A DNA stretch of 64,000 bases from positions 930,001-994,000 of the forward strand of contig NC_082423.1 of the NCBI RefSeq assembly GCF_004011695.2. Reading direction: 5' to 3'. How positions within the stretch are numbered: the stretch's first letter is position 1; each line of letters starts with the position of its first letter. The position numbers and the translations under genes are program-made. This document shows, in pieces, positions 23,997 through 35,157 of this stretch. The notes beneath the pieces are model-generated. The model was not told the origin of the DNA. It worked only from the letters and a program-made list of their open reading frames with translations, and did not search any database. This stretch comes from Ascochyta rabiei (lineage: Eukaryota; Ascomycota; Dothideomycetes; Pleosporales; Didymellaceae).

Positions 23997-25487
23997 TTAC
24001 CAGCGTAGTAATAAGTGTAGAGGTATATATAGTGTAATAATCTTTACTTTCTTATAGTATTATTAGAAGTTAAGGGAGTTATAGCTCTTATAGCTATTAA
24101 TAAGAAGCAGCTAGTATACTTCTTAGGTGCGCGTCTTTATATAGGCATTAAAGTGCTTTAACTAGTCTAGACTAAGCTTATTAGTAGTCGATCTGTTCTT
24201 AGAGACTCTAATAACCTAATTATAGGGCAGATTGTCCTCTTTATACTAGGCAGAGAGGTAGTTACAGCCTTTAAAGATAATAAAGGGTAGAATAGCCTAC
24301 CTTATGCTATTAATACCCTGTATAACTATTGTCTACTTACAGTTACCTTACTATACTACCTTTAGCTGTCCTTAACACTCTAAGCCTATAATAACTACTT
24401 CTATTAATATCTAGCCTATTATAAAGCCTGTCTTATTAAAGTTATATATGTTATTGTTCTAGATACTATACTTAGCTTTAATATTTACTATAAGCCTAAA
24501 CTAGCCTCTAATAATCTCTAGATCCTTATAGAGGGCTCTCTTGTAGTTATACTTACAATTAAACCTTACTTTAAGGTTAGAGCAGTGCTTAACAAACGTG
24601 TTAGGCTAGTTTATACTAATATAGCTTAATTTATACTTAGTATATAAAGAATTAGCTATATTAGCTACAGCAGCCAGCTAAGAGGCAAATCCTTGTGTAT
24701 CTAGCTTAAGGATATACTTAGCAATCACGTCCTCCTTAGTCTAGTCTATAATCTGTTAAACTAGTGTATAATTAGCTTATATAGGTTATCCTATATATTA
24801 AGTATATAGTGTGCTATAAGGTGTGTTATATATAGCTGCAGCGCGTTATAGAGTAAGTATTACGTCTTATTTAATTGCCTAGAGCGCAAGCTGTATTGCA
24901 GCTTCTCTTAAGGGTATAGATTAATATTGTTGTTAAGGCATTGTGTGGTAAGGTGGAGGTTTAGTGTGGTCTTGGCAGAGTGATCCGCTTACCTGTTTAA
25001 TCCGCTTACCTGTGGAGTACGTTATAGTAAGAAAGTAGTAAAAGAGATCTTCTACTTCCTCTTAATAGTAGCTTTTTACACGTACTATATTAGTAGTAGA
25101 ACAGATATAATTCTAATAAAAAGTAGATAACTATATAGGACCTTACTTATACTATAAGGGAGTAAAGATTTTATAATTAATCTAGGTTACGTAGCTAGGG
25201 TGTCTACGCTAAAGTAAGAGGTGTGTTTTAGTAAGGGCTAATCTAAAGAATAAACACTAAAATCTAGCGCTGGTCTATGCTAGTAACGTACTCCACAGGT
25301 GAGCGGATCAAACAGGTAAGCGGATCACTCTGCCAAGACCACACTAAACCTCCACCTTACCACGCAATGCCTTAACAACAACATTAATCTATGCCCTTAA
25401 GAGAAGCTGCAATACAGCTTGCGCTCTAGGCAATTAAATAAGACGTAACACTTACTCTGTAACGCGCTGCAGCTATATATAACATGC

Positions 25488-26960
25488 CTTACAGCACACT
25501 ATATACTTAATACACAGAACAACCTACATAAGCTAATTATACGCCAGTTTAACAGATTATAGACTAGACTAAGGAGGACGTGATTGCTAAGTATATCCTT
25601 AAGCTAGATACACAAGGATTTGCCTCTTAGCTGGCTGCTGTAGCTAATATAGCTAATTCTTTACGTACTAAGCCTAATATAGGCCATGTTAGTATAAACT
25701 AGCCTAACACGTTTGTTAAGCGCTGCCCTAACCTTAAAGTAAGGTTTAATTGCAAGTACAACTATAAGAGAGCCCTCTGTAAGGATCTAGAGATTATTAG
25801 GGGCTAGTTTAGGCTTATAGCGAATGTTAAAGCTAAGTATAGCATCTAGGACAATAACATATATAACTTTAATAAGACAGGCTTTATAATAGGCTAGATA
25901 TTAATAGGAGTAGTTGTTATAGGCTTAGAGCGTTAAGGACAGCTAAAGGCAGTGTAGTAGGGTAATTAAAAGTGGACAACAGTTATATAGGGCATTAATA
26001 GCACAGGGTAGGCTATTCTACCCTTTATTATCTTTAAAGGCTGTAACTACCTCTCTGCCTGGTACAAAGAGGACAATCTGCCCTATAACTAGGTTATTAG
26101 AGTCTCTAAGAACAGATAGACTACTAATAAGCTTAGTCTAGACTAGTTAAAGCACTTTAATGCCTATACAAAGACGCGCACCTAAGAAGTACACTAGCTG
26201 CTCCTTATTAATAGCCATAAGAGCTATAACTCCCTTAACTTCTAACAATACTGTAAGGAAGTAAAGATTGTTACACTGTGTATACCTCTACACTTATCTT
26301 ATCTCTTATAACTACTAGATGTAGGTTATTTTACCCCTCTAAAGAAGGTATATAGGCGCTAAGCTAAGAATCTTATACACAACTATATTACTTATATTAC
26401 TAAAACTAAGTTCCTACTATGCTTTATAGACGCCTATAAGGAGATATTTACTTCTAGCAATATCTAAAAAGGCTTCTAAGGCGCTAGAATAGTCCCCCTT
26501 AACCCAGAACAGGTTATAATAGGTCTTAATGTCCGCCTACGTACTCCACCGCTACCTACTATAGAAGATAAGCCCTAGCAGTCCTAAACCCTAAGCACTA
26601 CCCTGCAATTAGGGTCGCAATTAACGCTAGTTTAAGAGAGGATTTAAAGGCATGCAAGCAGCTTACTAACTTTAATAGTTAAGGCCTTTAAAAAGCTTGC
26701 TAAAGGCGTAGCTATAGTAGCGCATAAGCTAGTGTTAGCTTAAAGAGAGATTACTAGGCTTTAAGCAGCAAATAAGGCTGCTACGCGACGTAAATTGCAT
26801 AAAAGAAAGCAATTACAGCAGGAGAGAGTCCTAACAGCTAAGGAAGGCCTTTAATTAACTACTCTAACTAAGTTTAGGGTGCGTAGTAATAGTAAGAAGG
26901 CAAAGAAGCAAGTGCGCGCTAAAGGAGGGGAAGTAACCTAAAGACGCTGTACAAAGTGCT
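25488..26960 (+). pseudogene. Pogo-type transposase relic (copy B)
   Basis: The plus-strand frame, broken by many TAG/TAA codons, gives recognisable pogo transposase segments: N-terminal DNA-binding region with FASxLAAVANIANSL, a core DDE segment NFNKTGFIIG (first Asp changed to Asn by G-to-A), LLINSHKSYNS (family LLLDGHGSH), LLDVGYFTPLKKVY, and the Lys-rich tail LHKRKQLQQERVL. Copy C interrupts it close to the C-terminus, after CTKCYN. RIP explains the losses. Confidence 0.85.
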
Positions 26961-26969
26961 ACAACGTTA

Positions 26970-28833
26970 ACGTACCCCACAGGCGAGCCGCTTAACAGGC
27001 GAGCCGCTCACTTTTGCCAAGCCCCCACCAAACTCCACCCTATTATGGCCCAAAATAACCTAGTTTAGTGCTGTAAAGTGCAGTATGGCCTGTAATACTA
27101 TTTAGAAACTACTTCTACCTCTTTCTGACACGTTTGCGCGTTGTGTCCTGTCTAATTGCACTGTCCACAGCGTCTTTAGGAGGGCTTACCTCCTTTAGCG
27201 CACACCTGCTTCTTTGCCTTCTTCCTATTACTACGCGCCCCAAACTCCTTTAGAGTTGTTAATTGCAGGCCATCCTTAACTGTTAGGGTCCCTTCTACCT
27301 AAACTTGCTTTCTTTTATGTAATTTTTATTGTATAGCTGCCTTATTAGTAGCTTAAAGCTAAGTAATCTCCTGTTGCGCTAACACTAGCTTATGCGCAAT
27401 TATTGCTGCCCCTTTTGCTACCTTCTTAAACGCCTTAACTATAGAGGTAGGCGAACTATCTATATGCCTCTGAATCCTTGTCTTTACAAGCGTTGATTGC
27501 AACCTAAGTTTAAGGGTGTTGCTTAGGGTTTGCGACTGCCAGAGCTTGTTGTTGACAGGTAGTGGTGGTAATAGAGTGCGCAACTTCACATTAAGGGCTA
27601 TTATAACCCAGTCTAGGTTAAATAGGACCAATCTAGCACCTTAGAACCCTCCCTAGATGTTCTTAGAAGTAATTGCAGCATTGTAGGCGCGTATAAAGCA
27701 TAGCAGGAACTCTGTCTTTATAATATAGTTAATCTAGTTACGTATAAGTATTTTAGCTTAGTGCCTATACGCCTTCTTTAAAGCAGCAAAACAACCTACA
27801 TTAAGGGGCTGTGTAAGGTGTAATAAGTAAGGAGGCAAACAGAGAGCAATAATCTTGTTATCCTTGCAGTATTGCTGGAATTTAAGAGAGTTGTAGCTCT
27901 TATAACTATTAATAATAAGTAAACAGTAGGTACTAATAGTACACTCCTTTGTATGCCTGTTAAAGTGCTTTAACTAGTCAAGACCAAGCTTGTTAGTAGT
28001 CCAGCTGTTATTAGAGACTCTAATAACCCAGTTGTAAGGCAGATCCTCTTCTTTGTACCAGGCAGAGAGGTAGTGGTAGGCTTTAAAGATAAGGAAGGCC
28101 AGAATAGCCTATCCTTTGGCATTGATGCTTACTATAGCCGTAGCCTACTCTCGGTTGCCTGGCTAGATAGCCTTTAGCCGACCCCGTCGTTCTGAAGCTG
28201 TAACAACTGCTCCTAGGGAGATCTGGCCTATTATAAAGCCTGTCTTGTTAAAGTTATATATGTCTTTATCCTAGATGCTATACTTAGCTTTAATATTAGC
28301 TACTAGGCCAAACTAGCCCTGTAGAACCTCAGAATCCTTACAGAGGGCTCTCTTGTAGTTGTACTTGCGATTAAACTTAACTTTAAGCTCTAGGTGTTGC
28401 TTAACAAACGTACTAGGCCAGTTTACGCTAATAGGGCCTAGATTGCGCTTAGTGTGCAAAGAATTGGCTATAGTAGCTATATCTAAGAGCTAAGGGGAAA
28501 ATCCTTACGCATCTAGCTTAAGAACATGCTTAATAATTACCTCCTCCTTATTATTGTCTAGCTTCTGTAAGTTGGCTATAGAATCTGCGCGTAAAGGTTG
28601 TCCTGTGTGTTAGTTGCTTAGTGTCTTTTAAGGGACCCTGTAGATAGCTGCAGCGCGTCGCTAAGAGAGATTTGCGTCTTATTTAAGAGCCTAGAGCGTA
28701 AGCTGTATCTGAGCTTCCTTTAACGCGTCTAAATGGTGTTGTTAAGAAGACATTGGTGTAGGAGGAGAAGTTTGGTGGGGGCTTGGCAAAAGTGAGCGGC
28801 TCGCCCGTTAAGCGGCTCGCCTGTAGGGTACGT
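26970..28833 (-). mobile_element. Pogo/Fot-type transposon copy C, nested in copy B
   Basis: 1,864 bp, with ends ACGTACCCCACAGGCGAGCC and its inverse, flanked by TA (26968-26969, 28834-28835). The terminal motif is related to but different from that of A and B, so C is a different subfamily. It is visibly less AT-rich and retains a 90-codon open stretch at 27359-27631 (minus) corresponding to the C-terminal transposase region (LNVKLRTLLPPLPVN, IQRHIDSSPTSIVKAFKKV). Upstream frames are broken, so it is non-autonomous now. Confidence 0.9.
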
Positions 28834-29016
28834 TAGATATAACTTACGTACATATAAGAAGGCTGTAGAAGATGTTTCTAAATAATATTATGTACTGCAC
28901 TACTATATACAAGGCTAAAGTGGGCTAATGCAAGCTATAATAGGGTAGAAATTTGGTGTGGTCTTGGCAGAGTGATCCGCTCACCTGTTTAATCCGCTCA
29001 CCCGTGGAGTACGTTA

Positions 29017-29675
29017 CTCTATCCTGCTTAGTAAGCAAGAAACCTAGTACTAGAGATTAGTGTTAGGGTTCTAGTATATTTTAATTATACTTAAAATAGC
29101 TAGTAGCAGGTAAAATTCCAAACTAGAGAGGAACTACTTTAATCTAAATAAAAAAACGAGCTCCTTCGTACTGTGGAGAATTAAATTTTTGTTGCTTTAA
29201 CAAATATTCTTAAAAGCTTGCATGTGACAGAATTCAAACAGCTTTTAACACACGTGACAGATGGAAGTATTTCTATCAATTTTGGCCGATTCCAAGATGC
29301 GAAGGAGCTTTTTTTTTAAATTGTTTTGAAGAGATTCAATGAGAATGAGTCATAGCTTCGAGTCATATCTGATTATTGACAACCTTTCTGGCGAGCTGTA
29401 GGTACAGGGTCGCAGGAGACTTTGGCATACTTGATGGTCGCGACACCAAAGGTCTCTTCCGGCGAACTTTACTATGACGTCTGGGCTCGATGGTGTCGAG
29501 CCTGCGCCCCATAGACTTCTCGAAAAGCCAAGCGATGATATCAGTGCCATCATGGTCATGGAAGGCTTACGAAGGTGGTATAAATTATCTCAAACCTGAA
29601 ATTTGACCACTGGGACTGGGCGAGATTGCCGTCACCTTAGAATATCGAGCACGAGGAGAGGACTTCATACGTTGA
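29017..29675. other. Right edge of the nest and adjoining unique DNA
   Basis: AT-rich arm up to about 29172, then ordinary composition. No supportable gene. Confidence 0.4.
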
Positions 29676-29975
29676 CCCAAGCACATTGCGCACTACTCTG
29701 GTTGGCCATGCCCGATCTGCCATTTCAAGGCTGCAACTGAGACTGAGATCGAGCGTCATCTTGATAAACAAGGGCTCCTATTGCAGGAAAACCCTTGTGC
29801 GTTGTTCGGAAGAACAAAGGGTACCAATGCAGTTGACGTTTTGAAGCACTGTGTGCTTATCGTTGCTCAAAAGCTGGACATAAACACGCTTGGTAATGAA
29901 ATCTATGAGCGGAGCGGGGTCGCTATTCTGCCTGGCAAGTGCATTTCCCCAAAAACCAAGATTACAAATCAGTAG
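29676..29975 (+). pseudogene. Fragment resembling a C2H2-type zinc-finger protein
   Basis: An open frame preceded by an in-frame stop reads through GWPCPICHFKAATETEIERH and then GLLLQENPCALFGRTKG to a stop at 29976. C-x2-C-x12-H has the spacing of a C2H2 finger, but the final His is absent. There is no ATG; an acceptor AG at 29680-29681 could make it a last exon whose upstream part was lost at the transposon boundary. Fragment or decayed gene; function unknown. Confidence 0.3.
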
Positions 29976-30448
29976 CTACCAGTCTCACTGAATAAATACA
30001 ATCTTGGTATCTAATGAACTCTCACTACAACCACCACTTGACACGTATATTTGTGATGGAAGGTATGTTGCAGATACTTTGTTCGAAGGATGCAGTCTGT
30101 TAGTCAATTCGCACAACTCAATCACGAAAGCATCAAGGACAGCGTGTGTGTAAATGAACAGGCTACGCTGACTACGTGCCTCCTAGCCGCGTTATACGAA
30201 AAAACAGCCAAGACCTCGACACCTCAATCATGCTCGACGCAAGTATCCCCAGTCTAACACCCAACATTGCGAGCACATCTTCAAAACCGGGCATGATCAC
30301 TGCCTTCCTCGATCCACCTGTGCGCTTCATTAAGATTTTCGTTCGCCACGTTGAAGTGCCGGGTCGAAAGCTCGATTTGTTGGTCGCGAGATGCAGCTTG
30401 TTGCTGATGACAAGTATTGGCTGCAGCGAGGACGTCCTGTAAACTAAA

Positions 30449-30552
30449 ACACAGCGGGTGTTCGCGGGTAGACACCCAACTAACTACTAATCCGTCGGTA
30501 TGTTGCTTAGCAAACGGCAAATCTTGTCTTTCAACGTCCTACAGTCGTATGT
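30449..30552 (-). pseudogene. 5S rRNA pseudogene
   Basis: The minus strand begins ACATACGACTGTAGGACGTTG and continues with CCGACGGATTAGTAGTTAG and GGGTGTCTACCCGCGAA, aligning with the two 119-nt 5S copies at 51405 and 60951. About 15 nt in the middle (TCAGCCCTATTTAAG part) are missing and the 3' stem partner GTTGTATGT is reduced, so the terminal helix cannot form. Non-functional relic. Confidence 0.8.
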
Positions 30553-30814
30553 GAAAGTTATAGCGCATGTTACTGTATACAAATTATTTACAAACTGTAA
30601 AAGTTCATGCTAAAAGCAGAATGAGAAGACGTTAAGTACCAGCGTTGATATTTCTATAGAGGTTATTTAGAGGTATATCCTTAAGTCTATAGTGTAGACT
30701 GCCCTAGGCATCTAGGCGTATATCAGGAATAGGTCCTATGTGCGTACAATATATAATGTTGCTCATAAAGTAGAGGTTTAGTGCTACCAAATCATCGATT
30801 TCAGGTGACTAAAC

Positions 30815-31564
30815 TCAAAGACTCAAGACCTTCTTCCATGCGGGATCCTGACTGGCCTTGTTCCACCATGATTTCAAGTGCTGGCGGGACTCAATCTCGT
30901 TTCCATACCCAAGCCCAGTGTTCAGGAAATGGAACCATGGGATAGTGAACACATCGATCAGGCTCAAGTCCTAAAGAAACCTGTTAGCTCCACTGTTCGC
31001 ATAATTAGATCCCCCACCAGCGTACATACCTCTCCAGAGAGCCACTTTCGTTCCGCCAGGATCTTCTCATAGTAATCTAATACCTGCTTGAGGTCCCGTT
31101 CTAGCTGAGCAATGACCTGGGGATCTGGCTCTTGTCCTGTGAACCTCTTTTTGAATATTTTCTCCCATGCCAACTTGCTGACGGCAGGCTCGAAATACGA
31201 ATAATCGACACTAGCAGCTTCCTCGAACGTGCCAAGCGCCACAGCATCAGTGGGTAAGGTCAGAGCACCAGGTTTTTTAGCCACTAGGTATCGAGCAATC
31301 GCACGAGATTCGAAAAGCCGGACTCCATCGTGTTCGATGGCTGGAACTTTGCCAAACGGATGGTGGGACGCGATAAACTCAGGCGACTGCAGTGTGCGCA
31401 CAAGGTTAGATTGCGACAGGAGAACGAACACTAGCACTAACACTTTGCTCTCCCAATGCAAGATCGATCTTTTCCAACTGGTAGGGCAAGCCCAATTTCT
31501 CTAGTACGAAGAGAACCCGCTGCGTGCGAGTTGAGTAGGGAATTCCATAGACGATGATAGCCAT
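30815..31564 (-). CDS. Glutathione S-transferase
   Basis: Three exons: 31564-31442, 31386-31030 and 30970-30815, with introns of 55 and 59 nt carrying CTAAC branch sites; 211 aa. The thioredoxin-like N-terminal domain starts MAIIVYGIPYSTRTQRVLFV and contains the glutathione-binding FGKVPAIEHDGVRLFESRAI (cis-Pro and the Glu-Ser pair). The C-terminal helical domain ends QDPAWKKVLSL. It resembles fungal cytosolic GSTs of the phi/Ure2p-like group, which conjugate glutathione to electrophiles. The first exon is invisible to simple ORF calling. As the outermost member of the 31-51 kb gene group it could detoxify or isomerise a reactive ring-cleavage product; that role is inferred from context. Confidence 0.9.
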
Positions 31565-32112
31565 GATACAGTTCTGCGTTGGGGGGTTCGAGAGAGGGAA
31601 TCCTACTAGACAATTAGTGTTTCTTTAAACTGTGTTGCGCACGTGGATTCTCATCTTCTGAGCCTTGTGACCCAGGCAGAATGTAGTTTCGCGGCTCGGC
31701 TCCACAACTGTCGGTCGGCCTGTCCCACCGGCCCCCTCAGCACGCCCCCACCTTGCTGCAAATGCGCCAACCGTGTTCCATCCTGATCCCGAGGGAGGGT
31801 GCAAAGAACCCTGTCATGCAAAGTTCCCACACCATGCCTAGGTCTCCAAGCCAATGATCGCTCGGCATAACTTCGGCCGCAAGGTGCGGGCGTAGGGGTT
31901 GGGGCTACGCTCGTGAGCCGCCGTCTGATTTGACTGCTACTTCACTAGGACCACAGCAGAATGAGCGGTCAGTTAAGGTGTACTCGCTATACTAGCAGGG
32001 ATGATTACAATTCCGCAACCGCTAATGATTCGTAAGGGGGTTAGCATTGCGACTGAGCTGACTGCATGGGATGTTCCTAAAATCGAAGTGGCACGTGAGG
32101 CATTCAAACAGA
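31565..32112. promoter_or_regulatory. GST promoter and 3' flank of the transcription factor
   Basis: About 550 bp, no gene. Contains CA/CT-rich segments immediately 5' of the GST start. No clear operator could be singled out. Confidence 0.35.
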
Positions 32113-34716
32113 CTAAGAAATAATTTCGCTAGCTTGAAGGCGCTTCAAAAGCTGCAGATAGCTCTTGCTAATGCCCCAGCTCTTGAGAGATCCCATGACG
32201 ACCATAGCATGCTCAAGAAGCTTCCGCCTGCCCTGCCTGGACAGCAGACTGGCGATACTTGGTAATTTGACCCGACCACGAGCATCAGATATCCACTGCT
32301 GGACCTGCAAGCTGCCAACGGTAGTCGTTCCAAGAGCCACGGACGTCTGTAAATCCTGCTCAATCGCAAAATCCGTCACTTCTGGGTTCTCGAAGAGGAA
32401 CGAGTAAGACCAGAGAACCAGGACAGCATTGAGGAGGTATGAAGGCATCGAAAAATGCGTTGTGTGGTTGTTCCGGATAAGTTCAAACAGATGTGCTGCA
32501 TGAGCGACTGCTTCCCGACCTTGGCAAGGAGCTTCTCTCCAGGCCTGAGCAATACGGGAGAGTTCTTGGTTTGTTGTACGATTGTAAATTTGGTTCAATG
32601 CCACCGTTGTAAGGTCCATCGTAGGGCCAGAGGATGTCATGAGTGCTGCCAGACAGGTCGCTTGTTGCGCAGTCAAGGCTCGAAGGTCTTCAACTGGGGT
32701 GTCTTGTTCTTGTTGTAACAGTAACAAGATGTCTTTTAGTACCTGTTCTGCGTGTGCGCCTTCAGAAGAAGGTGCGGACAGAGCCTGGGAATTCGACCTT
32801 GTTGGCCGAACTCGGTCCATAAGATCTTGCAACAACACAAACTTTCCAAGCGTCCCTGTTTTCAACCACGTGGATATGTATTCGTCGTTGTCAATGACCT
32901 GTGCCAGATATTGCGTGCGCCCAGAGCCTAGAACAACAGTCAGTGACAGATGTAGGGCGACCTGGCGTATGTGAGCCTACCTAGGCCTGGTGGATAGCTC
33001 GCCCAGCTTTGAGCACTATTTGCACTCCATCTTTGCTCAGCCTGAGGAAGGGAATTTCGAAGTTCGCGGGCATCCATGACAGTTGTGAGATTGAAATTAG
33101 AACGAAAGGCAGAGTCGACAAGCTATGGATTAGTGTCAGCCTTCACCAAGTAATTTAGGCCCCGTGACCATCACTTACCCAGACTGCAAAGCCTGTTCTC
33201 CGTCTTTCCTCTTCCATTATCCATAGTCGCCAAGTCTGGTGGAGTGGCGCTTGCAGCTGGGACATTCGTTCGTGCGTCAAAACATCATCTAGCAGACCCT
33301 TCCGCCTAGCCAAGGCTACCGGCACCGCTTGTAATATTTCAGAAACCTCTAATGCTCGTTTCTCCCCGGAATACGACCTAGCTAAAGCGTTCAGCATTAC
33401 GACCTGTGTCATCCAGACAGTGCGACCGTGCTTATTCTGGAACTCGCACTGCAATCCAATAACATCAGTTCAAATATATCCAAGGGAGAAAGACGTGAGC
33501 TTACTTCGCGCGATGATATCCTTCTAACAAGCTCGGTAAGACTACGTGCACATGCGAGAGAATTGCTTAGGTTGGAGAATTGTGCACCGATCGCAGCGAC
33601 CGTCAGGATCAAAAGGGGCTGGGTTTCAGGAGATGCAAAGGTTGCTTTATGGAGAACGGGAAACGTCGGATGGAAGTACTCAAAATAGAGTTGAACCCAT
33701 GCATTAAGAATCGCAGGGGGCGGCATGTTTATGTTATCGAAAAGAGGGTAGTGCGGCTTTGTTTGCACGTCGTTTAGCAGCTGGTGCACAGCATCAAGCT
33801 TGTCAGCAGAGAGAGCATCGACATGTGCGAAGTCCTCTAAGCCGGCCTGACGGAGTGAGGATGTTTCGATGTTGGGGAACGATAACGGCGCATCCACCTC
33901 AATGGAGGTGGGAACGTACTGTCGAACGTCGACCGCATCCTTGTCAAGCACTGGCGCATGAGTATTCTTGAGCAGGTCGGCGATGTCGGAACCGGCAGTC
34001 GGCGCCGTACATGTACTAGTGTAAGGGACGTCTTGGTAAGCATTTGAGACGGGGGGTACGGCAGAACAGATGTCTTGCAGGAATTGATTCTCGGCCTGGA
34101 GGTCAAGGGTAGGTGGCCAAAAGCCGACATCTAGGTCAACTGAAAACCAGTCCATGCTGTCTTGCTCGCAGTCGAGACCATTGGTCTTGGGCGGGTCGAA
34201 AAAGTCGAGTTGCATGAAGTCGGGAGTTGCGGCGTTGACAGAGGGGAGGGAGCCGACCGTAGGTTCAATAGTGGCCGCAGCAAGACTGACGGTAGTATCA
34301 AAGGTGAGGTTATGTTGGGATTCGGATTCAGATTGACGACGCTTGGGATGAGGATCTGCAGATAATCGGCGAGGACCACGTCTCTTTCTGTGTGCTTCAT
34401 ATATGCATTCGGTCGCGGCCTGCAAACATTTCCCACAAGGGCTCTTGCCGTCACATTTGACCTTGGCGGTACTGCAACGCTTACAAGCTCGAGCGACGCG
34501 CTGGCGCTCGCTACGGTCCATAGAGGCCGGGTCTGTTGTTGATTTCATGTGGGTTGAGGCGTGATGGCGAGAGAGAGAGTCGATGCGTCCAAAGCTACTA
34601 CCGCAGACAGAGCAGGCGAACGGTTTCTCTTTGGTGTGAGTGCGGAAATGGCGCTGGTAATGTTCGCGTCGATTGAAGCTGTCGCCGCATGCATCGCACG
34701 TCCATTGCGGGCACAT
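32113..34716 (-). CDS. Transcription factor with two C2H2 fingers plus Zn2Cys6 cluster and fungal-specific regulatory domain
   Basis: Four exons: 34716-33505, 33448-33179, 33122-32981, 32927-32113 (introns 56, 56, 53 nt), 812 aa. Finger 1 uses Cys7, Cys10, His23, His27; finger 2 Cys35, Cys38, His51, His56. A binuclear Zn2Cys6 cluster follows with Cys78, 81, 88, 94, 97 and 104 (CKRCSTAKVKC...), then a basic linker (HRKRRGPRR). The middle region (about 330-560) containing WVQLYFEYFHPTFPVLHK matches the fungal-specific transcription factor domain (PF04082 type). Proteins joining C2H2 and Zn2Cys6 domains are known in ascomycetes and often regulate nearby metabolic genes. It probably binds CGG-type sites and controls the adjoining enzymes. 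The 3' exons continue to LLKRLQASEIIS. Confidence 0.9.
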
Positions 34717-35157
34717 GAAGCCTCAGTGCTGGGAATGTTTGAACAGGAGGAGCCGAAGCAGAAAGACAAGAAGGGGGAAGGCAAGAAGGAGGAAGACAAG
34801 AAGAGGGAGCAGGGGGAGAAGAGTGGATAGAGGGAGACAACAGCGGCAGCTGCAGACACTAGTTCCGCTACCTCCGCATTTTAACGGATGTGGCGTCCAG
34901 GGACCTGACTCGAGCTGGTGCTGCGCCAAGGCTTGGGGAAACGGAATTGTCCCGATGCGAGCCGCAGCATGCGTCAGCCTGCCATACCCTTGTCCATACC
35001 CTTGTCCATGCCCTACCCCGCATTCTCCGGGGGGGTGCCTGAAAGGAGCAGAGATACGATTTGCCACAGCAGGGTTTTTCTTCTTGTAAAATATCACTAT
35101 ATACTCCGTCCAGGCACCCCCTTCCACAAACACTCGCCCGTACCTTGCTGGCATCCT
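34717..35157. promoter_or_regulatory. Promoter of the transcription factor gene
   Basis: About 440 bp between the factor's start and the 3' end of the first monooxygenase. Contains GAAGG/AAGAAGG purine-rich DNA next to the start and CCCTTGTCCATAC tandem units at about 34985-35015. No gene. Confidence 0.4.

Larger units (their letters stand above)
17315..24007 (+). mobile_element. RIP-decayed hAT transposon inserted in pogo copy A
   Basis: Bounded by an 8-bp duplication GTAATAAG (17307-17314 and 24008-24015), diagnostic of hAT insertions. Termini are TACAGTGGTAAAAGGG on the left and, in reverse, TACGCTGGTAAAAGGG on the right. The 6,693-bp element is very AT-rich. The plus strand contains a stop-broken hAT transposase relic. 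Both ends carry subterminal GGGGTAGGG-type arrays, and the left half carries a 237-bp tandem repeat. The length is large for a hAT element and suggests extra cargo or further insertions. Confidence 0.88.
16459..25022 (-). mobile_element. Pogo/Fot-type DNA transposon copy A, split by a hAT insertion
   Basis: Ends ACGTACTCTACAGGTGAGCG and its inverse at 24955-25022, flanked by TA on both sides (16457-16458, 25023-25024), the Tc1/mariner-pogo target duplication. The transposase would read on the minus strand: the left arm (16540-17300) matches the C-terminal coding region of copies B and C, the right arm (24020-24950) the N-terminal half. Frames are saturated with stops. Excising the hAT element and one 8-bp target copy leaves 1,863 bp, the same length as copy B. 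Confidence 0.88.
25286..29014 (+). mobile_element. Pogo/Fot-type transposon copy B, containing copy C
   Basis: Terminal repeats start ACGTACTCCACAGGTGAGCG and end in the inverse, flanked by TA at 25284-25285 and 29015-29016. Subtracting the inner element and its duplicated TA leaves 1,863 bp. The transposase relic is on the plus strand, so copies A and B lie head to head with 5' ends 260 bp apart. Confidence 0.9.
16268..29172. mobile_element. Outer inverted-repeat boundaries of the transposon nest
   Basis: AGTACGAAGAAGTTCG plus a T-run at 16268-16291 is mirrored in inverse at about 29149-29172 (reverse complement AGTACGAAGGAGCTCG plus a T-run). The two 24-mers differ at two sites, both RIP-type transitions. 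They enclose every transposon described here. Removing the two pogo elements leaves about 610 bp (left arm 189, centre 259, right arm about 156, plus target sites), the size of a MITE. No clear target-site duplication is visible outside the repeats, so this older host element is inferred. Confidence 0.5.
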
